Shown: one piece after another, positions 36,121 through 44,714 of the stretch | Numbering within the stretch: position 1 is the first letter of the stretch | Layout of the letters: each line of letters opens with the position of its first letter | Source: Sporichthya brevicatena | GTDB lineage: Bacteria; Actinomycetota; Actinomycetes; Sporichthyales; Sporichthyaceae | Length of the DNA stretch: 64,000 bases | Assembly (NCBI RefSeq): GCF_039525035.1 | Contig: NZ_BAAAHE010000007.1 | Location: forward strand, 1-64,000 | Direction: 5' to 3' | Made by a program: the position numbers and the translations under genes | The notes under the pieces: model-generated | The model's database searches: none | What the model saw: the letters and a program-made list of their open reading frames with translations, nothing else | What the model was told of the DNA's origin: nothing

Positions 36121-39100
36121 GCCGCGAGCGCCCGGGTGAGCTGCTCCCGGTAGCGGGTGACGTTCGCGAGCTTGATCTCCTCGTAGCCGCGGACCTCGTC
36201 GGGCAGGTCCGCGATCTCGACCGCCGCGGGGAGCGCCGCCGGGGACAGGCCGCTCAGGAGCCGCTCGATCACCGTCCGGTACTCCGCGACCAGTTCGCGC
36301 TCCACGCGGCGCACCTCGGCGCGGCCGAAGGGGTCCCACCGGGTGCCGCGCAGGCGGCGGGCCCGGACCAGGGCCCGGAAGGCAGGGTCGGCGACCCGCT
36401 CGGGGACGGGAATCTTCCGCTTCAGGCCGAGTGCACGCAGCGCCGGCGGGTGCAGGTGGCGGGTGACGCGGGCTCCCGGGCCGAACTCGCGGGTCAGGGC
36501 GGCGCGGTTCGCCGGGTCCAGCGCGAGCCGGGCGACCTCGTACTCGTCCTTGTAGGCCATCAGCTTGTGCAGGTTCCGGGCGACGGCGGCCGCGAGCGCG
36601 GTGCTGCCGGGGACCGCGGCCGCCTCCGCGGCGCGGACGCGGTCGACCACGGCCGCGTACTCGGCGGCGTACTCCGGCCCCGAGTACCCGGTCAGGTCGG
36701 CGACCCGCACGGCGAGCAGCGCGTCGAGGTCGTCGGTCTCCGGGGAGGTCTCCGGGGAGGTTTCCGGTTCGGCGCCCAGGGCGCGGGCGAGACCGGCCGG
36801 GTCGGCGACGGCCTGCCGGCCGCGGCGGAAGGCCTGAACGTTGGCCGCGACCGCCACCCCGTTCAGCTCGAGCGCGCGCTCGATCGCGGCCGGGGGCAGC
36901 GGCAGCGCACCGGACTGGCAGGCGACGCCGACGAGCAGGATCGCGGCGTACTGGTCGCTGCCGAGCAGCTGCGCGGACAGGCCGTGGGCGTCGAGGGTGA
37001 ACTGGGTCCGGGTCGCCGCAGCGATCCGGCTCAGGACCTCGTCGACGACCGGGAACTGCACGGTCGGGTCGACGACCATCGACCCGGTCGGGATCTGGGC
37101 CGTCGAGACCACCGCGGCCGTGCGGTTCGGGTCGGCGGCGGACAGGCGCGCCGGGTCCGCGGCGACGAGCAGGTCGGCCGCGATCAGGACGTCGGCCTCA
37201 CCGGCGGCGAGGCGGCCCGGGACGTCGAGCGGCGAGGTGCTCAGCGTGAGGTCGGAGACGACCGCACCGCCCTTCTGAGCGAGGCCGGTCTGGTCGAGGC
37301 CGCGGACGTGGCGACCGTCGATCACTGCGGCGTTGGCGAGGACCTGAGCCACCGTCACCACACCGGCGCCGCCGACGCCGGCGAGCCGGACGCGCACCTC
37401 GTCCGGCCGGGAGGCCGGCGGGGCGGGCAGCTCGGCGTCGTCGAGGGCCGGAGCGCGGCGGGCCTTCGCGACGCCGGCGGAGTCGGCGCCCGGCTCCACG
37501 GTGACGAACGACGGGCAGTCGCCGGCCAGGCAGGTGGCGTCGAGGTTGCACGAGCCCTGGTGGATGCGAGTCTTGCGGCCGAACTCGGTCGCGACCGGAT
37601 GCACCGACAGGCAGCCGGACTTCGCGCCGCAGTCGCCGCAGCCCTCGCAGATCCGCTCGTCGATGACGACGCGCTTCGTGGGCGTGGGGGCGAGGCCGCG
37701 CTTGCGCGCGCGGCGCAGCTCCGTCGCGCACTCCTGGTCGTGGATCAGCACGGTGACGCCGGGCGTCGCCGCCAGGACGCGCTGCGCCTCGTCGAGGCGC
37801 TCGCGCTTCCACACCTGCACACCCGGCGCGAGACGGGTCCGGCGGTACCGGCGTGGGTTCTCGGTCGTGATGATCGTGCGCGCCACACCCTCGGCCGCGA
37901 GCAGCCGCGTCAGGGCGGGGACCGACAGCTGACCGACGGCGTCCTGACCCCCCGTCATGGCGACGGTGCCGTTGTGGAGCAGCTTGTAGGTGATCGAGAC
38001 CCCGGCGGCGACCGCGGCGCGGATCGCCAGGCTGCCGGAGTGGAAGAACGTGCCGTCGCCGAGGTTCTGCACCAGGTGCGGGGTCTCGACGAAGGGCGCC
38101 ATCCCGATCCACTGCGCGCCCTCGCCGCCCATCTGCGTCAGGCCGACGACGTCGCCGACCTGGCGCGGGTCCATGAGCAGCACCATGGCGTGGCAGCCGA
38201 TTCCGGCGCCGACCAGTGATCCCTCGGTCGGCCGCGTGGAGCTGTTGTGCGGGCAGCCGGAGCAGAACGACGGGGTCCGGGGCAGCAGCGGCAGTGGCGT
38301 CGGACCCGACGTCCTCCGCGCGGGGGCGGGCGCCGTCAGGCCGAGCCGAGCCGCGAGGGCTTTCGCGATGCTCTCGGGGTCGAGCTCGCCGTGGGGCGGG
38401 AGCAGGGGCGAACCGTCGGGGCTCGTCTTGCCCGAGACCGCCGGGGCGTTCGGGACGCCGTAGAGCGCGTCCTTGATCGCGGACTCGAGGAACGCCCGCT
38501 TCTCCTCGACGACGACGATCTCGCGCAGACCCTGCGCGAACGTCCGGACGATGCCGGGCTCGAGCGGGTGGACCATGCCGAGCTTGAGCAGCCGGATCCC
38601 GCGGCGGCGCAGGTCCTCCTCGCCGAGGCCGAGCCGGGCGAGGGCGTGGCGCAGATCCAGCCACGTCTTGCCCGCCGCGACCAACCCGATCGTGTCGTCG
38701 GCGGAGCGCGCGACGATCTCGTTGATCGGGTTGGCCGCGGCGTAGCGACGGGCAATCTCCAGCCGGGCCCGGTGCAGGTCACGCTCGAGCGGGCCGAGCG
38801 TGGGCTGCAGGAGCCGGCCGGTGACGGTGTGGGTGAACGGACGGCCGTCGATCGTCCGGTCCGGTGCGACGAAGGTGAACGGCTCCACCGAGACCGTGGC
38901 CGAGCCGTCCGCGACGGCGGTGGCCATCTTGAGGGCGGCCCACAGCCCGGACGCGCGGGAGAGCTCGATGCCGTGCAGGCCGAAGGTGATCACCTCGGCG
39001 GGGTCCGCCGGGTAGAGCGTCGGGATCGCGAGGTCGGCGAGGGCGAGTTCCGACGCGCACGGCACGCTGGAGGACTTGGCGGCCGGGTCGTCACCGACCA

Positions 39101-39521
39101 CGGCCAGCACCCCGCCCGTGGAGTGAGTACCCATCAGATTCGCGTGACGGATGGCGTCGGTCGCACGGTCGAGACCGGGGGCCTTGCCGTACCAGACGCC
39201 GACGACCCCGTCGGGGCGCATGCCGCCGGCCACGGCGGCGAGCTGGCTGCCCTGCACCGCGGTGGCCGCGGCCTCCTCGTTCAGGCCCGGTGTGAAGACG
39301 ACGTCGTGCGCGTCGAGGAGCTGGCGTCGGCGGCCGAGTTCGAGGTCGAAACCGGCGAGCGGGGACCCCTCGTAGCCCGAGACGAAGGTCGAGGTGTTCA
39401 GGCCGCGAGCGCGGTCGGCCCGGCGCTGGTCGAGCAGCAGGCGGACCAGAGCCTGAATACCCGTCAGGTGGACGACGTCGCCCGTGGCGACGTAGCGGTC
39501 GGAGAGGGCGAGATTCGACAT
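36036..39521 (-). CDS. Indolepyruvate ferredoxin oxidoreductase family protein (fused subunits)
   Basis: The 1161-residue enzyme fuses all parts of a thiamine-diphosphate 2-oxoacid:ferredoxin oxidoreductase. The N-terminal POR domain has FVSGYEGSPLAGFDLEL and GLNEEAAATAVQGSQLA. The TPP domain has SFCSGCPHNSS, GAGIGCHAMVLL and LGDGTFFHSGSLAIRAAV. A ferredoxin-like block (about 600-660) has CEGCGDCGAKSGC and CLAGDCPSF, and a gamma domain near 710 has VRLAGVGGAGVVTVAQVL. Such aerobic fused enzymes convert arylpyruvates or other 2-oxoacids to acyl-CoA. ATG 39521 is first in its transcript, opposite the Lrp gene. The end overlaps the NTF2-like gene. Confidence 0.9.
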   Translation of the reverse strand: MSNLALSDRYVATGDVVHLTGIQALVRLLLDQRRADRARGLNTSTFVSGYEGSPLAGFDLELGRRRQLLDAHDVVFTPGLNEEAAATAVQGSQLAAVAGGMRPDGVVGVWYGKAPGLDRATDAIRHANLMGTHSTGGVLAVVGDDPAAKSSSVPCASELALADLAIPTLYPADPAEVITFGLHGIELSRASGLWAALKMATAVADGSATVSVEPFTFVAPDRTIDGRPFTHTVTGRLLQPTLGPLERDLHRARLEIARRYAAANPINEIVARSADDTIGLVAAGKTWLDLRHALARLGLGEEDLRRRGIRLLKLGMVHPLEPGIVRTFAQGLREIVVVEEKRAFLESAIKDALYGVPNAPAVSGKTSPDGSPLLPPHGELDPESIAKALAARLGLTAPAPARRTSGPTPLPLLPRTPSFCSGCPHNSSTRPTEGSLVGAGIGCHAMVLLMDPRQVGDVVGLTQMGGEGAQWIGMAPFVETPHLVQNLGDGTFFHSGSLAIRAAVAAGVSITYKLLHNGTVAMTGGQDAVGQLSVPALTRLLAAEGVARTIITTENPRRYRRTRLAPGVQVWKRERLDEAQRVLAATPGVTVLIHDQECATELRRARKRGLAPTPTKRVVIDERICEGCGDCGAKSGCLSVHPVATEFGRKTRIHQGSCNLDATCLAGDCPSFVTVEPGADSAGVAKARRAPALDDAELPAPPASRPDEVRVRLAGVGGAGVVTVAQVLANAAVIDGRHVRGLDQTGLAQKGGAVVSDLTLSTSPLDVPGRLAAGEADVLIAADLLVAADPARLSAADPNRTAAVVSTAQIPTGSMVVDPTVQFPVVDEVLSRIAAATRTQFTLDAHGLSAQLLGSDQYAAILLVGVACQSGALPLPPAAIERALELNGVAVAANVQAFRRGRQAVADPAGLARALGAEPETSPETSPETDDLDALLAVRVADLTGYSGPEYAAEYAAVVDRVRAAEAAAVPGSTALAAAVARNLHKLMAYKDEYEVARLALDPANRAALTREFGPGARVTRHLHPPALRALGLKRKIPVPERVADPAFRALVRARRLRGTRWDPFGRAEVRRVERELVAEYRTVIERLLSGLSPAALPAAVEIADLPDEVRGYEEIKLANVTRYREQLTRALAAYPPAPAPGSGDAVSTSPSRSLQVARST

Positions 39522-39564
39522 CGTGCTTCGGACGCTAGGCACGAATCGGGCACTCGTCCAGCTA

Positions 39565-39579
39565 CAGTTTTCGAAACTG
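39565..39579. promoter_or_regulatory. Lrp-type operator between the oxidoreductase and Lrp genes
   Basis: CAGTTT-TCG-AAACTG is a dyad with perfect 6-bp arms in the 112-base divergent gap, unusually AT-rich for the window. Lrp/AsnC regulators commonly bind such 15-bp sites next to their own gene. Confidence 0.6.
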
Positions 39580-39633
39580 GGCCATTGGCTCAGTCCGAGT
39601 CCACCCCGACCGCGCCGAACGGAGCACCTGTCC

Positions 39634-40155
39634 ATGTCCGTCGACGACCTCGACCGTGCCCTGCTGCTGGAACTGCTCGAACACCCCCGAGCGGGGCTGC
39701 GGGAGTACGCACGGGTGCTGGGCGTCGCGCGGGGCACCGTGGCGGCGCGCTTCCTGCGTCTGCAGGAGACGGGGGTGATCACCGACCTGGCGCCGCAGGT
39801 CTCCACCCGCGCGCTCGGCTACCCCGTCGCGGCGTTCATCCAGCTCGACCTGGCGCAGGGTCACCTGGACTCGGTGGTCGAGGCGCTCACCGAGATCGGC
39901 GAGGTCATCGAGGCGCACACCGTCACCGGCGACGGCGACCTGCTCTGTCAGGTCGTCGCGCGCGACACCCCGGAGCTGGAGCACGTGGTGCAGCGCATCA
40001 TCGCGATCCCCGGCGTCGTGCGGACGCGCTCGCAGGTCGCGCTGACGCAGCGCATCCCGCGGCGGGTCCTGCCGCTGGTGCGGCAGGCCGCCGGCAAGGG
40101 TGCGGCGCGGGGGAGCGTCAGAGCTCGTACTGCAGCGCCACGCGCTCCGCGATGA
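39634..40155 (+). CDS. Lrp/AsnC-family transcriptional regulator
   Basis: The 173-residue regulator has an N-terminal HTH (DDLDRALLLELLEHPRAGLREYARVLGVARGTVAARFLRLQE) and the C-terminal RAM ligand domain (YPVAAFIQLDLAQG, EVIEAHTVTGDGDLLCQVVARDTPELEHVV, GVVRTRSQVALTQ). The glycines of VTGDGDLL form the amino-acid effector pocket. It is divergent from the fused 2-oxoacid oxidoreductase, whose substrate would come from an amino acid, so it likely senses that amino acid. ATG 39634 fits the family start. Its tail overlaps the convergent Dabb gene by 38 bases. Confidence 0.9.
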   Translation: MSVDDLDRALLLELLEHPRAGLREYARVLGVARGTVAARFLRLQETGVITDLAPQVSTRALGYPVAAFIQLDLAQGHLDSVVEALTEIGEVIEAHTVTGDGDLLCQVVARDTPELEHVVQRIIAIPGVVRTRSQVALTQRIPRRVLPLVRQAAGKGAARGSVRARTAAPRAPR

Positions 40156-40417
40156 TCGGGCGCAGGTACTCGGTCACGACCTTGGTGTGCCGCGGGTCCG
40201 ACTGGTAGGCGAGGTAGGCCTCGGAGTTCGGGAAGTCGCCGACCACGACGACGTCCGCGTTGCCCTCGGCCAGCCCGGCATCGAGACCGACGCTCAGGCG
40301 GCCGAGGTCCGCGACCTCCTCCTTGAGGCGGCCGAGAGCCGAGATTGCCGCCTCCCGCTGCTCCGCCGTCGCCTCGGGCTGCCAGCGGAACATCACGACG
40401 TGCCGGAAGCCGCTCAC
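40118..40417 (-). CDS. Dabb-domain (stress-responsive A/B barrel) protein
   Basis: The 99-residue dimeric alpha/beta-barrel protein has RHVVMFRWQPEATAEQREAAISAL, with the typical HVVMFRW strand, and GNADVVVVGDFPNSEAYLAYQSDPRHTKVVTEYLRPI. Dabb proteins include olivetolic-acid-cyclase-like enzymes and many unassigned dimers. GTG 40417 overlaps the P450 stop as GTGA, so it is the third gene of a P450-P450-Dabb operon. That coupling points to a role on the P450 product, such as cyclisation, dehydration or isomerisation, which is only inference. Confidence 0.87.
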   Translation of the reverse strand: MSGFRHVVMFRWQPEATAEQREAAISALGRLKEEVADLGRLSVGLDAGLAEGNADVVVVGDFPNSEAYLAYQSDPRHTKVVTEYLRPIIAERVALQYEL

Positions 40418-41646
40418 GACCCGTCCCCGAGCAGGACCGGGTAGCTGCCCCAGTACGGGCGCAGGGTGTTCTTGTCGCGCTCCGGCGCGTTGTCCGGGTC
40501 GCGGCGGACGCCGGCGGTGAGCACGGCCTGCACCGATCCGGTCAGCAGACCGAACAGGTGGTTGTCGGCCTCGAAGTCCGCACGCGGGACGACGCCCGCG
40601 GCGAGGTCCTGGCCGATGCAGACGTGCATGCCGCCACCGAAGCTCAGCCCGAACGGCGCGACGCCCGGCGGCAGCGGCCGGCGCGGGTTGAACTCGGCCG
40701 CGTCCTCGCCGAACACCTCGGGGTCGCGGTTGATGTTCTGCAGGTCGAGGATGACGAAGTCGCCCTCGTTCACCTCGCCGGACGACAGCGACACCGGCGC
40801 CAGCGCGCGGCGCTTGCCGATCGGGCTCGACGGGTTCAGGCGCACCGTCTCGTGGATGCAGCGCTGCACGAACAGCTGGTCGGTGCGGATGACCTCGAGG
40901 TCCTCGGGGTGCTTCTCGACCCAGCTCAGGATGTGGTCGATCGAGCGCACGAACGCGGTCGCGGTCGTGTGGGCGCCGGCGAGGAGGAAGAACGCGATCT
41001 CGCGGCGGAGCACCTCGTGGGTGAGCTCGAGCTCGTCCCAGTTCTCCAGCAGGGTCGTGAGGACGTCGCGCGGGAGCTCGACGTCCTCACCCGCGGCCTT
41101 GCGCTCGAGCAGCGCGCGGCGACGCTCGATCGAGGGGGCGAGGAAGTCACGGTCCCAGTCGAGCAGGCCGGCGTAGATGCACTTGCGCTGGGCGTCCTTG
41201 TCGCCCGTCGAGTGCGCCAGGGTCGCGCCCTCGATGAACAGCATCATGTAGCTGTAGAGGTGGTGCGTCTCCTCGGCCGTGCCCTGGGGCCGGTCGACGC
41301 CGGCGGTCAGCGCGGCGAGGTTCAGCAGGAGCTCGTGGCCGAGCGTCACCAGGTCGACGCGACCGGCCTCGACGTACGGGGCGAGCGTGCGCTCGATGAC
41401 CTGCGGGAAGAGCTCACGCTCGTAGCGCTCGAAGACCTCGCGCCGGAACATCTTGTTCTCCGCGCGGCGCCGCGCGCGGTGCTCGGCACCGTGGAGGTTG
41501 ACGAGGACGTCGCCCATGACGACCTCACCCTCGTCGTAGAGGGCCTGCCGCAGGTCCTTCGCGCGGTAGACCTCCTTCGCCTCGGCGAACGTGCTGACGA
41601 CCAGCGGCTCTTTGGCCTCGGGCGTGGACGGAGCGGTGACGGTCAT
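40414..41646 (-). CDS. Cytochrome P450 (second of a tandem pair)
   Basis: The 410-residue P450 has the heme-ligand loop FGGGMHVCIGQDLA near residue 335, the ExxR motif ETVRLNP near 263, and I-helix LLAGAHTTATAF near 222. The I-helix lacks the usual acidic residue before Thr (AGxDT/AGxET); His takes its place. After the Cys loop the sequence VVPRADFEADNHLFGLL is longer than in most bacterial P450s. ATG 41646 overlaps the first P450's stop (ATGA). Electrons could come from the ferredoxin at 29.1 kb. Substrate unknown; the two copies may act on successive positions or work as a pair. Confidence 0.92.
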   Translation of the reverse strand: MTVTAPSTPEAKEPLVVSTFAEAKEVYRAKDLRQALYDEGEVVMGDVLVNLHGAEHRARRRAENKMFRREVFERYERELFPQVIERTLAPYVEAGRVDLVTLGHELLLNLAALTAGVDRPQGTAEETHHLYSYMMLFIEGATLAHSTGDKDAQRKCIYAGLLDWDRDFLAPSIERRRALLERKAAGEDVELPRDVLTTLLENWDELELTHEVLRREIAFFLLAGAHTTATAFVRSIDHILSWVEKHPEDLEVIRTDQLFVQRCIHETVRLNPSSPIGKRRALAPVSLSSGEVNEGDFVILDLQNINRDPEVFGEDAAEFNPRRPLPPGVAPFGLSFGGGMHVCIGQDLAAGVVPRADFEADNHLFGLLTGSVQAVLTAGVRRDPDNAPERDKNTLRPYWGSYPVLLGDGS

Positions 41647-42866
41647 CGGAGGGCCTCCTCGAACACGACCGGGTAGCTGGCGAAGTTGTGACGCTTGGAG
41701 TCGGAGTCCAGCCGCGGCGGGTTCGCCGGGTCCGGACGGGCGCCGCTGCGCAGCAGAGCGTGAATCATGAGCGTGACGGTGCCGAACACGGGCTCGTGGT
41801 CGTCGGGAGCACCGGTGTTCTGCACCCCGCCGTCGAGTTCCATGCCGATGCAGGCATGCATGCCACCGCCGAAGGAGTGGCCCCACGGCGGGACGCCGTC
41901 GGGGAGCTCGCGGTCCGGGTCGAAGAGCTCGCCGTCCGGGCCCCACACGGCGGGGTCGGTGTTGGCGGACTTGAGGTCGAGCTCGACGAGCGACCCGGCG
42001 GGGATCTCCATGCCGTTGCGCAGGGTGATGTCCTCGACCGCGGTCCGCCAGGCGACGGGCGAGGCCGGGTTCAGGCGCAGGGTCTCCAGCACGCACCGCT
42101 GCAGGAAGCGGCGGTCGTCGAGGCGGGCCGCGAACGTGGGGTCGTCCATCCGCAGGAACACCTGGTGCGCGGAGTGGGTGAACAGGTTCGCGGTGCTGTG
42201 CGACCCGGCCTGCAGGTAGAACGCGACCTCGCGGCGGATCTGGCCGTCGTCGACGCCCAGCTCGGCGCGGTTGCGCAGCAGCGCGGTGAGGACGTCGCGG
42301 GGGAGGTCCTCCTCGGTGATCCGGCCGGCGGCGAGGTCGGCGAGCAGCTGCTCGCGGCGCTCGCGGGACGGGCGCAGGAACTCGGTCTCGAAGACCTCCA
42401 TCGCTGCGGTGACTTCGGCGTGCAGCTCGGCCGGGTCGCGGGTGGAGTGGATCGCGGTCGCGCCGGCGCTGAACACGCGGGCGAGGTCCTCGAGCCGGTC
42501 GGCGCGGTCCGTGTTCTCCGGCGGGTCGATGCCGGCGACCAGCGCGGTCAGGTACATGATCGTCCGCCGTCCGAGGTGGACCAGGTCGGTCGACCCGTCG
42601 GCCAGCACCGGCGCGTAGCTCTGCTCGATGGTCCCCGGGACGAGCGTCAGCTCCCAGTACCGGAAGGTGCCCCGGCGGAACAGTCGGTTCTCGACGCGGC
42701 GGCGCAGCTTGTGCTCGTCCCCGTGCAGGGTGATCAGCGCGCCGGACATGACCGCGCCACCGGCGTCGTAGAGCGCCTGCTTGAGGTCGCGGGCGCGCAG
42801 CGCCTCCCGCACGTCGGCGTACGTGCTCAGCACGATCGGCCGCGACACCTCTGCGGTGACGCTCAT
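41643..42866 (-). CDS. Cytochrome P450 (first of a tandem pair)
   Basis: The 407-residue P450 is paralogous to its downstream neighbour. It shares STYADVREALRARDLKQALYD, ETLRLNP, FGGGMHACIGMEL and the C-terminal SYPVVF pattern. Its I-helix reads LQAGSHSTANLF, so both the acidic residue and the Thr are changed (His and Ser). After the heme Cys loop it has GGVQNTGAPDDHEPVFG. ATG 42866 opens the P450-P450-Dabb operon. The divergent region upstream has two copies of the GTCGCTAG/GTAGCTA box. The tandem arrangement and matching I-helix change argue that the duplication is functional. Confidence 0.92.
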   Translation of the reverse strand: MSVTAEVSRPIVLSTYADVREALRARDLKQALYDAGGAVMSGALITLHGDEHKLRRRVENRLFRRGTFRYWELTLVPGTIEQSYAPVLADGSTDLVHLGRRTIMYLTALVAGIDPPENTDRADRLEDLARVFSAGATAIHSTRDPAELHAEVTAAMEVFETEFLRPSRERREQLLADLAAGRITEEDLPRDVLTALLRNRAELGVDDGQIRREVAFYLQAGSHSTANLFTHSAHQVFLRMDDPTFAARLDDRRFLQRCVLETLRLNPASPVAWRTAVEDITLRNGMEIPAGSLVELDLKSANTDPAVWGPDGELFDPDRELPDGVPPWGHSFGGGMHACIGMELDGGVQNTGAPDDHEPVFGTVTLMIHALLRSGARPDPANPPRLDSDSKRHNFASYPVVFEEALR

Positions 42867-42909
42867 TCGTCCGCCTTTCGCCGTACCACTGGACTAGTCG
42901 TTACGAAGG

Positions 42910-42920
42910 TAGCTACTATG
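42910..42920 (-). promoter_or_regulatory. GTAGCTA-type box upstream of the P450 operon
   Basis: Minus-strand CATAGTAGCTA lies 44 bases before the P450 start. It matches TATAGTCGCTA at the ABC-transporter promoter (44679-44689) at nine of eleven positions and may include the -10 element. Confidence 0.5.
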
Positions 42921-42999
42921 AGGGCCATCACTCAAGGGTTGCGCAGTCCCTGAGCTGAACCTGGACGCTTTCCGAGGCTCCTTGTTCGGGTCCGGGGTC

Positions 43000-43007
43000 G
43001 TCGCTAG
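43000..43007 (+). promoter_or_regulatory. GTCGCTAG box upstream of the ThuA-like gene
   Basis: Exact GTCGCTAG 72 bases before the ThuA-like start. A TAGAGT hexamer at 43058-43063 may be that gene's -10. Confidence 0.45.
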
Positions 43008-43078
43008 CGTCATCCTGACGTCCGCACGCTGATCGTGAAAAACGTTCGGCATCACCGTAGAGTTCCAGGAGTTGCTTC

Positions 43079-43777
43079 GTGCGAGCGGTCGTTCTGTCCG
43101 GCGGTCTCACCCACGACTTCCCGGCCACGACCGCGTGCCTCGCGGACCTGCTGGACGCGCAGGGAGTGACCGCGGACGTCCACACCGACGTCGAGTCGGC
43201 CTTCGCCGCGCTCCCCGGGGCCGCGTTGTTCGTGGTCAACGCCCTGCGCTGGACGATGACCGGGGCGACGCCCGACCGGTACCGCGTGCTCGCCGACGTC
43301 GAGGGCCGGACGGTCTCGCCCGCGGCCCGCGAGGCGCTCGCGCGCCACCTGGCGGCCGGCGGCGGGCTGCTCGGGATGCACACCGCCGCCATCTGCTTCG
43401 ACGACTGGCCGGAGTGGGGTGACATCCTCGGCGGCGCGTGGGTGTGGGGCACCTCCTGGCACCCGCAGATCGGGCCGGAGATCTCCGTGCGGCCGGTCGA
43501 GCACGCGGCCGACGAGCACGCGTTGACCGCCGACATCGACCCGTTCGACCTCGTCGACGAGGTCTACTCCGAGCTCGACCTGCGGCCCGACGTCGAGGGG
43601 CTGCTGACCGCGGTCGCGCCCGGCACCGAGGGGCCGGCGCGCCCGCTGCTCTGGTCCCGCGAGTACGGCGGCGGCCGCGTCGTCTACGACGCGCTCGGCC
43701 ACCACCCGCCCTCGTACGAGGTCCCGGCGCACCGGGAGATCGTGCGCCGGGCGATCCGCTGGACGACCGGTCGCTGA
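43079..43777 (+). CDS. ThuA-like (class I glutamine-amidotransferase-fold) protein
   Basis: The 232-residue protein has the ThuA fold: MRAVVLSGGLTHDFPATTAC at the N-terminus, LFVVNALRWTM, ARHLAAGGGLLGMHTAAICF near residue 95 (the nucleophile-elbow position, with no Cys), DWPEWGDILGGAWVW, and the late REYGGGRVVYDALGHHPPSY. ThuA proteins take part in trehalose or other disaccharide use, and a few act as small-molecule hydrolases or isomerases. GTG 43079 has CCAGGAG upstream. An SDR gene follows 51 bases later on the same strand, so both probably belong to one transcript. Confidence 0.82.
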   Translation: MRAVVLSGGLTHDFPATTACLADLLDAQGVTADVHTDVESAFAALPGAALFVVNALRWTMTGATPDRYRVLADVEGRTVSPAAREALARHLAAGGGLLGMHTAAICFDDWPEWGDILGGAWVWGTSWHPQIGPEISVRPVEHAADEHALTADIDPFDLVDEVYSELDLRPDVEGLLTAVAPGTEGPARPLLWSREYGGGRVVYDALGHHPPSYEVPAHREIVRRAIRWTTGR

Positions 43778-43828
43778 GCACCGGCACCAGCCGCTGAACA
43801 TCCGTCAGACAACGAAGGGAACTTGATC

Positions 43829-44593
43829 ATGGGCCGTCGGCTCGAAGGGATGTCGGTCCTGGTCACCGGCGGTGGCTCGGGGATCGGCGAGGCGTGTGTC
43901 CACCGCCTGACCGCCAAGGGCGCGAAGGTCACGCTCACCGGGCGCCGGGCCGAGAAGATCCAGACGGTGGCGGAGAAGGCCGGCCCGAACGCCCTCGCCG
44001 TCCCCGGCGACGTGACCTCCGCGGCGGACCGCGCGGCGATGATCGAGGCCGCGGTCGAGTTCGGCGGCGGGCTGGAGGTCCTGGTCAACTCGGCCGCGAA
44101 CATGTACCGCGGACCGGTGGACGAGCTGACCGAGGAGGGTCTGCAGGACATCTTCTCCTCGAACGTCATCGCCCCGATGCTGCTGACCGGCCTCGCCCTG
44201 CCCCACCTGCGCGAACGCGCCGGCGCGGTGATCTTCTTCGGGTCCGTCCACACCCAGCGCGCCTTCCCCGGTGCCTCGCCCTACGCCGCGACGAAGGGCG
44301 CACTCGAGACGTTGACCGGGGTCCTCGCGGCCGAGCTCGGCCCGCAGGGCGTGCGGGTCAGCTGCGTGCGTCCGGGTGGGGTGCTCACCGAGATCAACCA
44401 GCGCGCCGGTCTGATGGACGACGCCACCGCCGCCGCGCGCATGGCCTCGCTCGGCCCCGCCCACGCCATCGGTCGCCCCGGGACCGCGGACGAGGTCGCC
44501 GAGTCGGTCGAGTACCTCGCGCAGGCCGAGTGGCACACCGGCGCGGTCCTGACCATCGACGGCGGACTCGGCCTCGGGGTCACCAACGCCTGA
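43829..44593 (+). CDS. SDR-family oxidoreductase
   Basis: A classical 254-residue SDR with VLVTGGGSGIGEACVHRL near residue 10, VNSAANM near 86, catalytic Ser in FFGSVHTQ and YAATK near 155. VSCVRPGGVLTEI and the C-terminal GAVLTIDGGLGLG follow. The Arg-rich GRRAEK after strand two suggests NADP(H). ATG 43829 has GAAGGGA eight bases upstream; TTG 43823 is less likely. It follows the ThuA-like gene and precedes the ABC transporter by 121 bases. Confidence 0.9.
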   Translation: MGRRLEGMSVLVTGGGSGIGEACVHRLTAKGAKVTLTGRRAEKIQTVAEKAGPNALAVPGDVTSAADRAAMIEAAVEFGGGLEVLVNSAANMYRGPVDELTEEGLQDIFSSNVIAPMLLTGLALPHLRERAGAVIFFGSVHTQRAFPGASPYAATKGALETLTGVLAAELGPQGVRVSCVRPGGVLTEINQRAGLMDDATAAARMASLGPAHAIGRPGTADEVAESVEYLAQAEWHTGAVLTIDGGLGLGVTNA

Positions 44594-44654
44594 GGCGGCG
44601 TCACCCGGAGGGGCCGCGCCGCGTCCCGCGGAGCCCCTGGACGGAGCCGAATCC

Positions 44655-44690
44655 TTGTCACGGTTCCCGCGGCCCTCCTATAGTCGCTAG
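44655..44690 (+). promoter_or_regulatory. Promoter of the branched-chain-type ABC transporter operon with GTCGCTAG box
   Basis: TTGTCA (44655-44660) and TATAGT (44679-44684) are 18 bases apart, a good vegetative promoter. GTCGCTAG (44683-44690) overlaps the end of the -10 and the expected start site, where a repressor would block transcription. Confidence 0.6.
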
Positions 44691-44714
44691 CCATCCAACG
44701 ACGCTGGGGCGCCC

